Shown piece by piece: positions 53,650 through 63,500 of a stretch of 64,000 nucleotides of DNA. A program made the position numbers and the translations under genes. How positions within the stretch are numbered: the first letter of the stretch is position 1; each line of letters opens with the position of its first letter. The stretch is taken from NCBI RefSeq assembly GCF_008710155.1, contig NZ_VYPZ01000009.1:105362-169361 (forward strand). The letters are read 5' to 3'. This DNA is from Sphingobium limneticum. GTDB taxonomy: Bacteria; Pseudomonadota; Alphaproteobacteria; Sphingomonadales; Sphingomonadaceae. The notes beneath the pieces were generated by a model that saw only the letters and a program-made list of their open reading frames with translations, did no database searches and was not told the origin of the DNA.

Positions 53650-54957
53650 CTAAAAAGGCCGACCCGCCACCGGATCGGCCTTTTTGCTTTTGCGCGGCGC
53701 GGTTTCGGGCAGCATCACCAGCACCGGCAGGACGCAGAGCGCCACGATCGCGATCATGGCGCCCGGTGCGGGTGCCCACCCGCTCGCCTCCACCAAATGA
53801 TGCGCCAGCCATGGCGTCAATCCGCCGAACAGCGCCGTCGCGCTGGTCGCGCCAAAGGCCAGACCGCTGAGCCGCCCCTCGCCCGGAAATTGCTCGGCCG
53901 TGGCGACCGCACCCACGGCGCTGACCGCGCCGCCAAGGCAGGCCAGCACCACCGCCCCCGCCAGCGCCAGGCCAAAGCCCCCGCGCATCATCAGGAAGAG
54001 CAGCATCGGCAGCACCACGCCCGCGATCGCCAGCCCGACCAGCACCGGCCGGCGCCCGATCCGGTCGGTCAGCAAGCCCGTCAGCGGCGTCACCAGGATG
54101 ACGGCCAGCGCCGCCAGCGTGGACAGCCACAGGGCATCGGCTTCCCCGGTCGTGCCCATGGCGGACAGGAAGCTGGGCACATAGGTGATGCCGACATAAT
54201 AGCTGATGGACCCCAGTGCCGAAATGGCAAAACCCCGGCCGATGGCAGCGCGATGGTGGCGCAGGCTGTGGCGCAGCGGCGATCGGGGCGTGGTCGCCTG
54301 CGCCTGTTGCCGCAGGAAATCGGGGGACTCCTCCATGGTCGATCGAGCCAGAAGGATGATGCCGGCCAGCGCCGCGCCGACCAGGAATGGAATGCGCCAT
54401 CCCCATGCCGCCAGCGCGCCTTCGTCCAGCGACGCCACCGTGAGCGCCGACACGCCCGCCGCCAGCAGCGCACCCACTTCGCTCGCCGCCGACGCCAGCG
54501 ACGTGACCAGGCCGCGCCGTTCCGCCCGCGCGCCCTCCAGCAGATAAGCGACCACGCCGGTATATTCGCCGCCCACGGAGAAGGCCATCAGGCAGCGCAG
54601 CCCGATCATCATCCATCCCGCCGCCGGACCGACCTGCGCATGGGTCGGCAACATCGCCGTCGCCAGCATGGCCGCGGTCATCATCCCCATCGACAGGATC
54701 ATGGTCAGCCGCCGTCCATAGCGATCGCCGATATGCCCAAAGACGATCGCGCCCACCGGCCGCATCAGATAGGCGATGGCAAACCCCGCCAGCACATCCC
54801 CGAGCCCGACCGTACCGCCACCGAAAAACACCCGCGACAACACGGTCGCGAAATAGAGATAGAGGGTGAAATCATACCATTCGACGATGGTGGAAAGCGC
54901 AGCGACCGCGAGGGAACGATGGGGCAGCGGCTGGGTGGGCGTGGAATGGGCCTGCAT
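53650..54957 (-). CDS. MFS transporter, metabolite:H+ symporter subfamily
   Basis: The 435-residue protein has 12 predicted helices. The signature STIVEWYDFTLYLYFATVLS in helix 1, the loop GHIGDRYGRRLTMI and the RCLMAFSVGGEYTG segment place it in the MHS group. Members import dicarboxylates, shikimate, proline/betaine or aromatic acids; the substrate is unknown. Its stop codon lies inside its intrinsic terminator. Confidence 0.92.
   Translation of the reverse strand: MQAHSTPTQPLPHRSLAVAALSTIVEWYDFTLYLYFATVLSRVFFGGGTVGLGDVLAGFAIAYLMRPVGAIVFGHIGDRYGRRLTMILSMGMMTAAMLATAMLPTHAQVGPAAGWMMIGLRCLMAFSVGGEYTGVVAYLLEGARAERRGLVTSLASAASEVGALLAAGVSALTVASLDEGALAAWGWRIPFLVGAALAGIILLARSTMEESPDFLRQQAQATTPRSPLRHSLRHHRAAIGRGFAISALGSISYYVGITYVPSFLSAMGTTGEADALWLSTLAALAVILVTPLTGLLTDRIGRRPVLVGLAIAGVVLPMLLFLMMRGGFGLALAGAVVLACLGGAVSAVGAVATAEQFPGEGRLSGLAFGATSATALFGGLTPWLAHHLVEASGWAPAPGAMIAIVALCVLPVLVMLPETAPRKSKKADPVAGRPF
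53652..53685 (-). terminator. Intrinsic terminator overlapping the MFS stop codon
   Basis: AAAAAGGCCGA (53652-53662) and TCGGCCTTTTT (53675-53685) are perfect 11-bp arms around a 12-nt loop. On the minus strand the U tract TTTTT runs into the stop codon TAG. The last residues of the transporter (VAGRPF) are therefore encoded by the terminator stem. Confidence 0.85.
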
Positions 54958-55104
54958 CGATACTCCTTAGCCTAGCCGCCGGACGCCCCTTCCTGCGCCG
55001 ATGTTGGTCGCGTTGAAAGGGGTGCTGCGACGAGCCGGGAGATCGGCATCGCGATATCATGCGGAGAAAGGAGAAAGAGGCAATGGCGGAGATGGGGTGA
55101 AAAC

Positions 55105-55252
55105 GAGACATAAGCCCCTCCCCTTCAGGGGAGGGCTTGGGGTGGGGAGCGACGCTTTAGCGGCGCTTTACCTCGATAGATTGGAAGCTCGCTTCGCTCG
55201 CACCCACCCCAACCCCTCCCTTGAAAGGGAGGGGCTATTATGTCCGCTTCCG
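55105..55252. repeat. 148-bp dispersed repeat, copy 2
   Basis: The same element as 46384-46531, in the same orientation, with the same two hairpins and central CGCTTTACCTCGATAGATTG. Four bases differ. It ends 5 nt from the stop of the L,D-transpeptidase gene, so both copies sit at the 3' end of a minus-strand gene. Confidence 0.85.
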
Positions 55253-55257
55253 CCCGA

Positions 55258-55953
55258 CTATCGCCGCATCATCCCGAAAATGCCGGGATCGATCTCCAGC
55301 ATCGGCACCTCGCCCTGCCCCGCATCGGCCGGCACTGGCGGCAGGGTGACGCCGCCCCTCCCCCGCCCCTGCCCGAACGTAACCACGGTGCTGCCCGGAT
55401 CGCTCAGCACCAGCGCGTCGAGTTTCAGCGCCGCGCTCAGCCGCGCCTGCGTCACCTCCACCAACGTCCCCATCTTCGTCAGCGCGAACAGGTCGCGTGC
55501 GAAAGCATAAGGCAGGCGGATGCAGCCATGGCTGGCGGGATAGCCCGGATTATGGCCTGCATGCAGCGCAATCCCGTCCCAGGTCAGCCGCTGCATATAG
55601 GGCATGGGCGCATTGCTGTAGAGGTTGGAGCGGTGCCATTGCCGCTTTTGCAGGATCGGATAGTCGCCGGTCGGGGTCCGATGCCCCTTCATGCCCGTCG
55701 ATACGCTGGCCATGCCGATCAGCCGGTCGCCGCTATAGACATGGATCATCTGCTTTTCGATGCTGATGACCATATAGATTGGCCCGTCGCGTGATGCGTC
55801 CCACGGGCCAGTCTCCAGCCAGCGATAGCCGCCCGGCGCCATCACCGCTTCGCCCGCGGCCTGCACCGGATCGGCCGATCCGCCCGCCATCAGCGACAGG
55901 CCCAACACGGATGCAAGGACAAGAGGGCGCAGGCGGGGCGACAAGAAACGCAT
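55258..55953 (-). CDS. L,D-transpeptidase (YkuD domain)
   Basis: The 231-residue precursor has a signal peptide (about residues 1-32). A YkuD catalytic domain follows with IYMVISIEKQMIHVYSGD and the active-site motif HAGHNPGYPASHGCIRL (His, Ser-His-Gly-Cys). It cross-links peptidoglycan or attaches lipoprotein in the periplasm. A TTAACCAT sequence, a CtrA-like half-site, lies just upstream of its start within an ATGGTT-TCTT-AACCAT palindrome. Confidence 0.93.
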   Translation of the reverse strand: MRFLSPRLRPLVLASVLGLSLMAGGSADPVQAAGEAVMAPGGYRWLETGPWDASRDGPIYMVISIEKQMIHVYSGDRLIGMASVSTGMKGHRTPTGDYPILQKRQWHRSNLYSNAPMPYMQRLTWDGIALHAGHNPGYPASHGCIRLPYAFARDLFALTKMGTLVEVTQARLSAALKLDALVLSDPGSTVVTFGQGRGRGGVTLPPVPADAGQGEVPMLEIDPGIFGMMRR

Positions 55954-56162
55954 AATGGTTTCTTAACCATGATCGCCGCCAGCGCCAGCCCGGCTTTGCC
56001 CGGCCGGCGGGGCGGTCCCATCGTGGGACAGGGTCAGCCACGGCGACGCCGCGAAGCGCTCGCAATAAAATGATAGAAATGACGCGCAAAAGGAATAAAA
56101 TGTTTCACAGCCGCGTTACAGTCTGTAGAGGGGCGCGATCATAGTCTGAAGGATTCCGAGTC

Positions 56163-58013
56163 ATGCCTGCCTATCGTTCCCGCACCACCACCCATGGCCG
56201 CAACATGGCGGGCGCCCGTGGTCTATGGCGCGCGACGGGCATGAAGGATGAGGATTTCGGCAAGCCGATCATCGCCATCGCCAATTCATTCACCCAATTC
56301 GTGCCGGGCCATGTCCACCTCAAGGATCTGGGCCAGCTGGTCGCGCGCGAGATCGAGGCGGCGGGCGGCGTTGCCAAGGAATTCAACACCATCGCGGTCG
56401 ATGACGGCATCGCCATGGGCCATGGCGGCATGCTCTATTCGCTGCCCAGCCGCGATCTGATCGCCGACAGCGTCGAATATATGGTCAACGCCCATTGCGC
56501 CGACGCGATCGTGTGCATCTCCAATTGCGACAAGATCACGCCGGGCATGTTGATGGCCGCGATGCGCCTCAACATCCCCGTCGTCTTCGTGTCGGGCGGC
56601 CCCATGGAAGCGGGCAAGGCGACAGTGCGCGGCAAGAAGGTGGCGCTCGATCTGGTCGACGCCATGGTCGTCGCCGCCGACGAAAGCTATACCGACGAGG
56701 AAGTGAAGACCATCGAACGGTCGGCCTGCCCTACTTGCGGCAGCTGTTCGGGCATGTTCACCGCCAATTCGATGAACTGCCTGACCGAAGCGCTGGGCCT
56801 GTCGCTGCCGGGCAATGGTTCGACCCTGGCCACCCATTCGGATCGCGAGCGCCTGTTCCGTGAGGCCGGCCATGTCATCGTCGACATCACGAAGCGCTAT
56901 TATGAGCAGGATGACGAGAGCGTCCTGCCGCGCAACATCGCCAATTTCGCCGCGTTCGAAAATGCGATGAGCCTGGATATCGCCATGGGCGGGTCGTCCA
57001 ACACGGTGCTGCATCTGCTGGCCGCCGCGTATGAAGGCGGGATCGACTTCACCATGGCGGATATCGACCGTCTGTCGCGCCGCGTGCCATGCCTGTGCAA
57101 GGTCGCCCCGGCCAAGAACGACGTTCATATGGAGGATGTCCACCGCGCCGGCGGCATCATGGCGATCCTGGGCGAACTGGAACGCGCCGGCCTGATCGAC
57201 GCCAGCCTGCCGACCGTCCATGCCCCCACCATGGCGGCCGCGCTCGCCCGCTGGGACATTGGCCGGACGAACAGCGAGGAAGTGCGCAATTTCTACCGAG
57301 CGGCACCGGGCGGCGTGCCGACCCAGACCGCGTTCAGCCAGTCGGAACGGTGGGAGGAACTGGATACCGACCGCGAAAAGGGCGTGATCCGATCGGCCGA
57401 ACATGCCTTCTCCAAGGATGGCGGCCTGGCCGTGCTGTTCGGCAATCTGGCCCCGGAAGGCTGCATCGTGAAGACTGCCGGCGTGGACGAGAGCATCCTT
57501 GTCTTCCACGGCACCGCGCGTGTCTATGAAAGCCAGGACGCGGCGGTCGCGGGCATTTTGGGCAACGAAGTGAAGGCCAATGACGTCGTCGTCATCCGCT
57601 ATGAAGGGCCAAAGGGTGGCCCGGGCATGCAGGAAATGCTGTATCCCACCAGCTATCTGAAGTCGAAGGGGCTGGGCAAGGCCTGCGCGCTCATCACCGA
57701 CGGCCGCTTTTCGGGCGGCACGTCGGGCCTGTCGATCGGCCATGTCTCGCCCGAAGCGGCCGAAGGCGGCCTGATCGCGCTGGTCCAGACCGGCGACCCG
57801 ATCGTCATCGACATCCCGGCCCGCGTCATCAAGGTCGATCTGGACGATGCGCTGCTGGCGGAACGCCGCGCCGACATGGAAGCCCGCGGGGCGAAGGCGT
57901 GGAAGCCCTTCGGCCGCAAGCGCGAAGTGTCTCCTGCCCTGCGCGCCTATGCCGCGATGACCACCAACGCCGCCAAGGGCGCGGTGCGCGACGTCAGCCA
58001 GATCGAACGCTGA
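56163..58013 (+). CDS. ilvD: Dihydroxy-acid dehydratase
   Basis: The 616-residue enzyme has the [2Fe-2S] cysteines in [14 protein letters not shown] and [17 protein letters not shown], the region FRLR-type [15 protein letters not shown], and the C-terminal [21 protein letters not shown]. It makes 2-ketoisovalerate and 2-keto-3-methylvalerate for branched-chain amino acids. The upstream 209 nt contains no leader peptide that I could support. A hairpin follows at 58023. Confidence 0.98.
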   Translation: MPAYRSRTTTHGRNMAGARGLWRATGMKDEDFGKPIIAIANSFTQFVPGHVHLKDLGQLVAREIEAAGGVAKEFNTIAVDDGIAMGHGGMLYSLPSRDLIADSVEYMVNAHCADAIVCISNCDKITPGMLMAAMRLNIPVVFVSGGPMEAGKATVRGKKVALDLVDAMVVAADESYTDEEVKTIERSACPTCGSCSGMFTANSMNCLTEALGLSLPGNGSTLATHSDRERLFREAGHVIVDITKRYYEQDDESVLPRNIANFAAFENAMSLDIAMGGSSNTVLHLLAAAYEGGIDFTMADIDRLSRRVPCLCKVAPAKNDVHMEDVHRAGGIMAILGELERAGLIDASLPTVHAPTMAAALARWDIGRTNSEEVRNFYRAAPGGVPTQTAFSQSERWEELDTDREKGVIRSAEHAFSKDGGLAVLFGNLAPEGCIVKTAGVDESILVFHGTARVYESQDAAVAGILGNEVKANDVVVIRYEGPKGGPGMQEMLYPTSYLKSKGLGKACALITDGRFSGGTSGLSIGHVSPEAAEGGLIALVQTGDPIVIDIPARVIKVDLDDALLAERRADMEARGAKAWKPFGRKREVSPALRAYAAMTTNAAKGAVRDVSQIER

Positions 58014-58022
58014 ACAACATGC

Positions 58023-58050
58023 GTCCCGCCGGTGGTGCCACCGGCGGGAC
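58023..58050 (+). terminator. Hairpin after ilvD
   Basis: GTCCCGCCGG (58023-58032) and CCGGCGGGAC (58041-58050) form a perfect 10-bp stem with an 8-nt loop, 9 nt past the ilvD stop. No T run follows, so it is a weak or Rho-assisted terminator, or an mRNA 3' stabiliser. Confidence 0.55.
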
Positions 58051-58143
58051 GGGATGCAAGAACGCGATCGGTCGGCGGCTTGGGTCCGGTTGCTTTCACC
58101 TGCCGGTCCGCCACCCTGCAAAGTTGACGGCGGGTGCGGTGAA

Positions 58144-58575
58144 ATGCATATAAGCTTCGATAAAATGAAGCATGCATTAAGCATGATAGGGTGGGATGTG
58201 GTTGAAATCGATCTGCTTTCCGATCCTGACGGGATCATGGCGATCTTTGCGAGCGGCCAATGGGAATTGGTCGATGTCGATTTGCTTTATCGAAATTTGA
58301 GGATCGAGCTGAGCAGGCGGCGCGCACATGGGCGGCCTATTCGTATTCTGTTCGATATTACAGAGGCGCTTCGCCCGAGCGAGGCTGTCGCAGCCCGAAC
58401 CCTGTGGCAAATGCAGCGCACCTTCCAGCCGTCCGATCGCGTGGCCATATTGACCAACGATATCGATCAGAAGAAGCGCCTGCGGCTATTGCTCGAGAGC
58501 ACGAACGTAGCGGTATTCAGCTCGAAACTGCCGTCGGAAATGTGGCTGACGAGCGATATCGATCGCCCTTATTAG
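58144..58575 (+). CDS. Small protein of unknown function
   Basis: The ~143-residue protein starts MHISFDKMKHALSMIGWDVV. It has alternating beta and alpha segments (VEIDLLSDPDGIMAIFASG, RPIRILFDITEAL, DRVAILTNDIDQKKRLRLLLES). The fold resembles STAS-like or SpoIIAA-like domains, but similarity is only structural in feel. No ribosome-binding site is obvious; a start at 58165 is also possible. Confidence 0.55.
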   Translation: MHISFDKMKHALSMIGWDVVEIDLLSDPDGIMAIFASGQWELVDVDLLYRNLRIELSRRRAHGRPIRILFDITEALRPSEAVAARTLWQMQRTFQPSDRVAILTNDIDQKKRLRLLLESTNVAVFSSKLPSEMWLTSDIDRPY

Positions 58576-58689
58576 GGATTGCAGACCGCCCCATCGCCAA
58601 GAGATCGGGACAAAGCCAAAGCTGGAGCAAATAGAGCCGGAGGTCCGTTGCCGCTTGCGGATCAGAACCCACGGCCCCCGACGCCCTGC

Positions 58690-59310
58690 CTAGCGCACCC
58701 TCTGCGCGAACCAGATATGGTGAAACTCGCGTTCGCTGCCGGTGAAGGCGGGCACGCGCACCTCCTCGACCTCGAACCCGACATCCTCCAGCTTCGGGCC
58801 GAACTCCTCCGCCGGATAGGCCGACCAGATTGCGAGCATCCCGCCGGGTTTGAGCGCGCCATGGGCGGACCGCAGGCCCCAATTGCAATAGATGCGCTCA
58901 TTTTCCGGCCGGATCATGCCGTCGGGACCATTGTCCACATCCAGCAGGATGGCGTCGAACCGGTCCGTCGATGCGCCAATCACATTATGGACGTCGCCAA
59001 TCTCGATGGTCAGGCGCGGATCTGCCAGATGGTCGCGAAAGATATGCGCCAGCGGGCCGCCGGCCCAGGTCACGACCTTGGGCACCAATTCGGCCACGAT
59101 GATGGACGATCGTGCAGACCATGCCGCCAGCGCAGCCCCCAATGTGAAGCCCATGCCCAGCCCGCCGACCAGCACATTGCCATCGCGATGGCCCAGCCGC
59201 TGGCAGGTCAGCGTCGCCAACGCCTCCTCCGACACATGATCGCAGCTCCCCATCAGCTCTTCGGAACCGAACTGGATGGAATAATCGCCATCGGACCGAA
59301 GCAGCCGCAA
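58690..59310 (-). CDS. Spermidine synthase-like SAM-binding protein
   Basis: The readable part (206 residues from a TTG at 59310) has VGGLGMGFTLGAALAAWS as the nucleotide loop, IIVAELVPKVVTWA, DAILLDVDNGPDGM and a C-terminal EFHHIWFAQRV. It is a class I methyltransferase fold like the polyamine synthase group. The family N-terminus seems to begin earlier (VDIAEIPGGGQLRLLR is in frame upstream), but no ATG, GTG or TTG precedes it after the neighbouring stop. A non-standard start or a lost start codon is possible. Confidence 0.75.
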   Translation of the reverse strand: MRLLRSDGDYSIQFGSEELMGSCDHVSEEALATLTCQRLGHRDGNVLVGGLGMGFTLGAALAAWSARSSIIVAELVPKVVTWAGGPLAHIFRDHLADPRLTIEIGDVHNVIGASTDRFDAILLDVDNGPDGMIRPENERIYCNWGLRSAHGALKPGGMLAIWSAYPAEEFGPKLEDVGFEVEEVRVPAFTGSEREFHHIWFAQRVR

Positions 59311-59429
59311 CTGCCCGCCGCCGGGTATCTCCGCTATATCGACAAGTTCTACAGGATCAGGTGAAGATCGGGTGAGGCTGCTTGCAATTTGGTCCAGAAA
59401 GGATCCTTCAATTTGGGTCGGAGAATGAC

Positions 59430-59747
59430 CTATTTACGCGCCTTGCGCGCCGCATAGCGCGCATCGCGCGCAGCTTTGCGTTCCGCTTCGGTCAGGGCGA
59501 CCGGCTTGTTCGCCGCCGCCTTTTCCGCCTGTTCGCGCCGTGCGATCTTGGCCGCTTCCCGCTCGCGCAATACCGCCTCGCGCTTTTCCCGCGCCGCCGC
59601 TTCCTTGGCGATGCTTTTCGCCAGCCGCTCCGCCTGTTCCGCCTCGCTCAGGGGCGGCTTGGTGCGCAACTGCTCCAATGCCTTCTTCCTCGCATCCTGC
59701 GCTGCCGCAGTCCGATCCTGGAAGCCGGGTTCCTTATATCCGCGCAT
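59430..59747 (-). CDS. DUF6481 family protein
   Basis: The 105-residue basic protein starts MRGYKEPGFQDRTAAAQDARK and is almost entirely a charged helix rich in Lys, Ala, Glu and Arg (SEAEQAERLAKSIAKEAA, ERKAARDARYAARKARK). It is probably a single long coiled coil. The domain name is from memory of the N-terminal signature. Its function is unknown. It is the last core-like gene before the accessory stretch. Confidence 0.8.
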   Translation of the reverse strand: MRGYKEPGFQDRTAAAQDARKKALEQLRTKPPLSEAEQAERLAKSIAKEAAAREKREAVLREREAAKIARREQAEKAAANKPVALTEAERKAARDARYAARKARK

Positions 59748-60564
59748 ATCGTCCTTCTATATTCATCGCCCCACACCCGCCCTCCGGACTACCACAAGGA
59801 TCGATCCAAAGGCACATGAACCAGACAATCCCCCGGCCTTGGACCGAAAGAGAGTTGAGCCACGGATTTCGGGGATTGCCTATCACAAGGCTGGTGCGCT
59901 TACGTTACTCGAACACATGACCCCATCATTACGAAGGCGACTGACGGTTCGCGCAAGCGATCAGGCTTTCTAACGATTTTGAGAAAAATTGAAAGGCCTT
60001 TTTGCCCCTTTCCCACGCCAGACCCACTTGCAGCAGAGTTCCGGTTTGGGAAGTTTCCTACTGAAAGCACTTTGGTAGGAAGCAATCTCGCAATTCGACC
60101 TGCGCTATACCCGGTTGGAAGCCTTGACCGGTTCTCATTATTGCTGCGATTTATTTTCGCCCGACCTAATCAAAGCGGAGGAAACCGCTTTTCCCCACGG
60201 CAGACCCAAACGCAGCGTTGGGTTGCTGTTGGCGCTCCGAACGCGGACACAACGATGACTTGACGTCAGCGGCAATCGAATGATCAGTACCGCTGTTGCA
60301 TACAATCTTGCATGCTTCAATTATGCCCAATGTCCGCACGAAGTCGGCGTTCGAAGCCAGCTGCCGGGATGACTACCTGACGGCCCGATAGCGATTTTAG
60401 ACGGATGAGAAGAGAGCATCGCCCTACGTCGATGAAGGACAAATAGTGTCATGCGGACCTGCGGCAGTTGACCACTATAGCTGATATCGCTTTGATCCGG
60501 TACACATCTGTTGAAGGCGGGCGAGCTCGCCTCGTTGACCAACTAGAAGTATTGAGGCAGAACT
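59748..60564. other. Gene-poor stretch before the STAND gene
   Basis: This ~820-nt stretch contains no gene that I can support; the short open frames show no recognised similarity or consistent start. It has hairpins such as TTCCTAC/GTAGGAA (60055-60081) and a GGCCTTTTTGCCCC segment near 59995. Its composition is intermediate between the GC-rich core and the low-GC STAND gene. It may be remnant DNA from the insertion of the accessory gene. Confidence 0.6.
60468..60496 (+). promoter_or_regulatory. Candidate promoter of the STAND gene
   Basis: TTGACC (60468-60473) and TTTGAT (60491-60496) are spaced by 17 nt, a plausible sigma-70-like pair (-35 five of six, -10 four of six), leaving a leader of about 60 nt before the TTG start. 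GAGG at 60554-60557 is the likely ribosome-binding site. Confidence 0.4.
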
Positions 60565-63500
60565 TTGGACGCACAGTACACGTTTTACGACAAAGAGGCG
60601 TTGCTCTTCAGGCTTCACGACGATTTGCAAGAGACAGGCAAACCCGTCGTTTTCGTTGTCGGCGCGCCCCTCACCGCGACTCATGGAGGGATCAACGGCG
60701 TAGCCGATGTGAGCGGCGTGATATCGTTAATAAAAGAACGTTTTGCCGGAAAATCTAACCAATTAGAGTATCTGAACAAACAGATATCGCGGTCAGAAAA
60801 CCAATATCAGGCCGCATTTGACTTTATTGCTGGGCGATCTGGGCAGGATGCCGCGAACAAAATTGTTCGACGAGCAGTCTCACAGGCAATGGTTGACGCA
60901 CCGGGCGTGGATTGGAGCAAACACGTATCGGGCCTATCTACTGAACAGCTACCAGCTCTAGATGACAATATTGCGGGCTGGAACCTTCCGCCTGCGGTCC
61001 ACGCTCTCGGTCAGCTTGCAGCCAAACATCCAGAGCAGTTTGGTAAAATAATTTTAACGTCAAATTTTGATCCCCTCATTGAAGTGTCGATAAAATCACA
61101 TGGCGGATCCCCATGGCGAACCTCCCTTTCGAGTGATGGGTCATTGTTTCAAAGCAAGGCCCATGGATGCCACGTAGTTCATATACATGGATATTGGTAT
61201 GGAGGAGACACTCTTCATACCAGCCAGCAGCTATTAAGCAATAGACCGACTTTAGCAAACGACCTACTTAAGCTATTAGAGGGATCTGTAGTTGTCGTGT
61301 TAGCCTATGGGGGATGGCCTGACATCTTTACTAAAGCCATCGCTGGACTGGTATCAAACGAAAACTTAATGCCGGAGGTTCTCTGGGCTTTTTACGATCA
61401 AGAACCAAGCCCAAGCGATTATTTGCAAAATATGCTAGGCCCCGGTCTTATTAGGAATCGAGTCACACTATATAGTGGGATTGATGCACATACTTTTTTG
61501 CCAGAGTTAGCACTTCTGTGGGATGGCCTCGAATCAAATTCAGCCATTAGGCAATCTGATGAGGCAAGCTCTGAAAATCACGCGGGGAAAAACAATACGT
61601 CGCGTCGCGCAAGGTTATTTCGACTGTCTCCGCTCGAGTGCGACCGCCCTCCAAATATTGATGTGTGGGTCGGCCGTGAGGATGAACTTCGATCACTTGA
61701 AACTTCAGCAGCAAAAGTCGTTCTAATTTGCGGCATTGGCGGAGAAGGCAAATCAGCACTCGCGTCACACTTCATTGGACGCCTTGAAGATGGCGAATCT
61801 CCATATAGATATTGGGATTGGCGTGATTGCAAAGAACAAAGTGACCGCATCCGTACTCAAATTATCGAGATAATCGTTAGGTTCTCTGAAGGCAAAGTAT
61901 CTCACGATGACCTATTAATGTCTGACGATCAAGAACTTGTAGAAGTTTTTGTAGACCAGACATCCGATGCGCGAGCAGTTTTGGTTTTGGACAATGTCGA
62001 TAGCTATGTCGATCTTGAGCATGGCATATTCACTGGCCTTCTTGATCGCCTTGTTCAAGGCATGGGTAGCGCAGATACGACGAGTCGTCTGCTTTTGACG
62101 TGCCGACCCGATGTGCAGTATTCGTCTGCTTCTATCGTCACATTTTCCATTAAAGGCTTATCTAACGAAGAGGCAATTGCCCTATTTTCGCAGCGAAACC
62201 CGAATACAAATATACCGGAAGAAGATATTAAAGAAGTCAGAGAAAGCACCAACGGTCATGCATTCTGGTTAGATCTTTTAGCTGTACAAATTAGTAAAGT
62301 TCCTGGCACAACACTTAAAAAGCTTGTTGGTGACATGCGCCGTGGAAAAGACAATGTTCCAGACGTATTGTCCTCGATTTGGGATAAACTTGCAATTCGT
62401 GAACAGACGTTGCTCAGACTAATGGCCGAAGCAATTCGACCAGAAACCGAGAAGCAGATTGAGCGGTTTGCGGCTTCGGAATTAGGATATGCAAAATTCA
62501 ATCGCGCCTTCCGCGCCCTACGTGCATTGAATCTTATAGTAGTCAAACCTGTAGCCAATGCTCCCGATCTTTTTGATCTTCATCCACTAGTAAGACAATT
62601 TGTAAGAAATCATTTTCACGCATCACAGCGTGCCGGGTTTATTCGCGTTGTGATAACCCAATACCAAGCCATCATAGGAAATATTGGTGCGATGCTTGGC
62701 ATTCACATGCCTTTTGCGATGCTCGAGCGCTGGTCCCAGAAGGTAGAACTAGAAGCATCTGCTGGCCTTATTGATGATGCATTTAATACATTGGAAAATG
62801 CGGAAGACGCCTTAATTGGAGGCGGTCACACACAAGAATATGTTCGCGTCGCACGCTTGATATTTGAGTCAATAGAATGGGAAACAGCGGCCAGTAAGTA
62901 TAAACTATTTGATAAAACTGTAGGAACGACCGTTATTGCTCTTGATCAACTTGGAGAATTTGATTCTGCCGATGCTATGTTAGATAATTACGAAGCAACA
63001 ATACCTCAAAAAACAGCTAGATACATAAATTTCTGTGAAATTAAGGCATTCTCTTACTGGAATAGAAAGAAGTTTGAGCAGGCGGTAGAGTGGGCTTCAA
63101 AGGGTGTGCAACTGAAGCAAGAAACCAATGTAGATACATCTTTTGACAGTCTGCATACGTTAGCTTTGGCCCAGCGCGATGTTGGCGATCCAGCGGCGGC
63201 TCTGCCGCTTTTCCTAAAAGATGTTGAGCTTTCAGATCTGACAGACAGCGATAAGCCGATTATTTCCAATGGGCCGCTGTATGGAAATGTTGGAAGATGC
63301 CTACAAATGCTCGGCGAATTAGATGAAGCTTTGATATGTTTTAAAAAATCATTCACCCTTCTCGAGCATGATACTACGCTTCATAGCAAATCGAATAGAG
63401 CCTATGCTCGGAAATGGATTGCAGAAGTTCTCACTTCTCAAGGTTATATGGATATAGCGGAGGCATTTCTAGTAGACGCCATCCGTATCTTAGGACCTTC

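Noticed and set aside
55954..56162. A leader peptide attenuator before ilvD
   Set aside because: No short open frame with a run of Ile, Leu or Val codons, and no terminator-antiterminator pair, was seen.
56286..58238. Long open frame opposite ilvD
   Set aside because: Antisense shadow of a conserved enzyme; composition and lack of motifs argue against coding.
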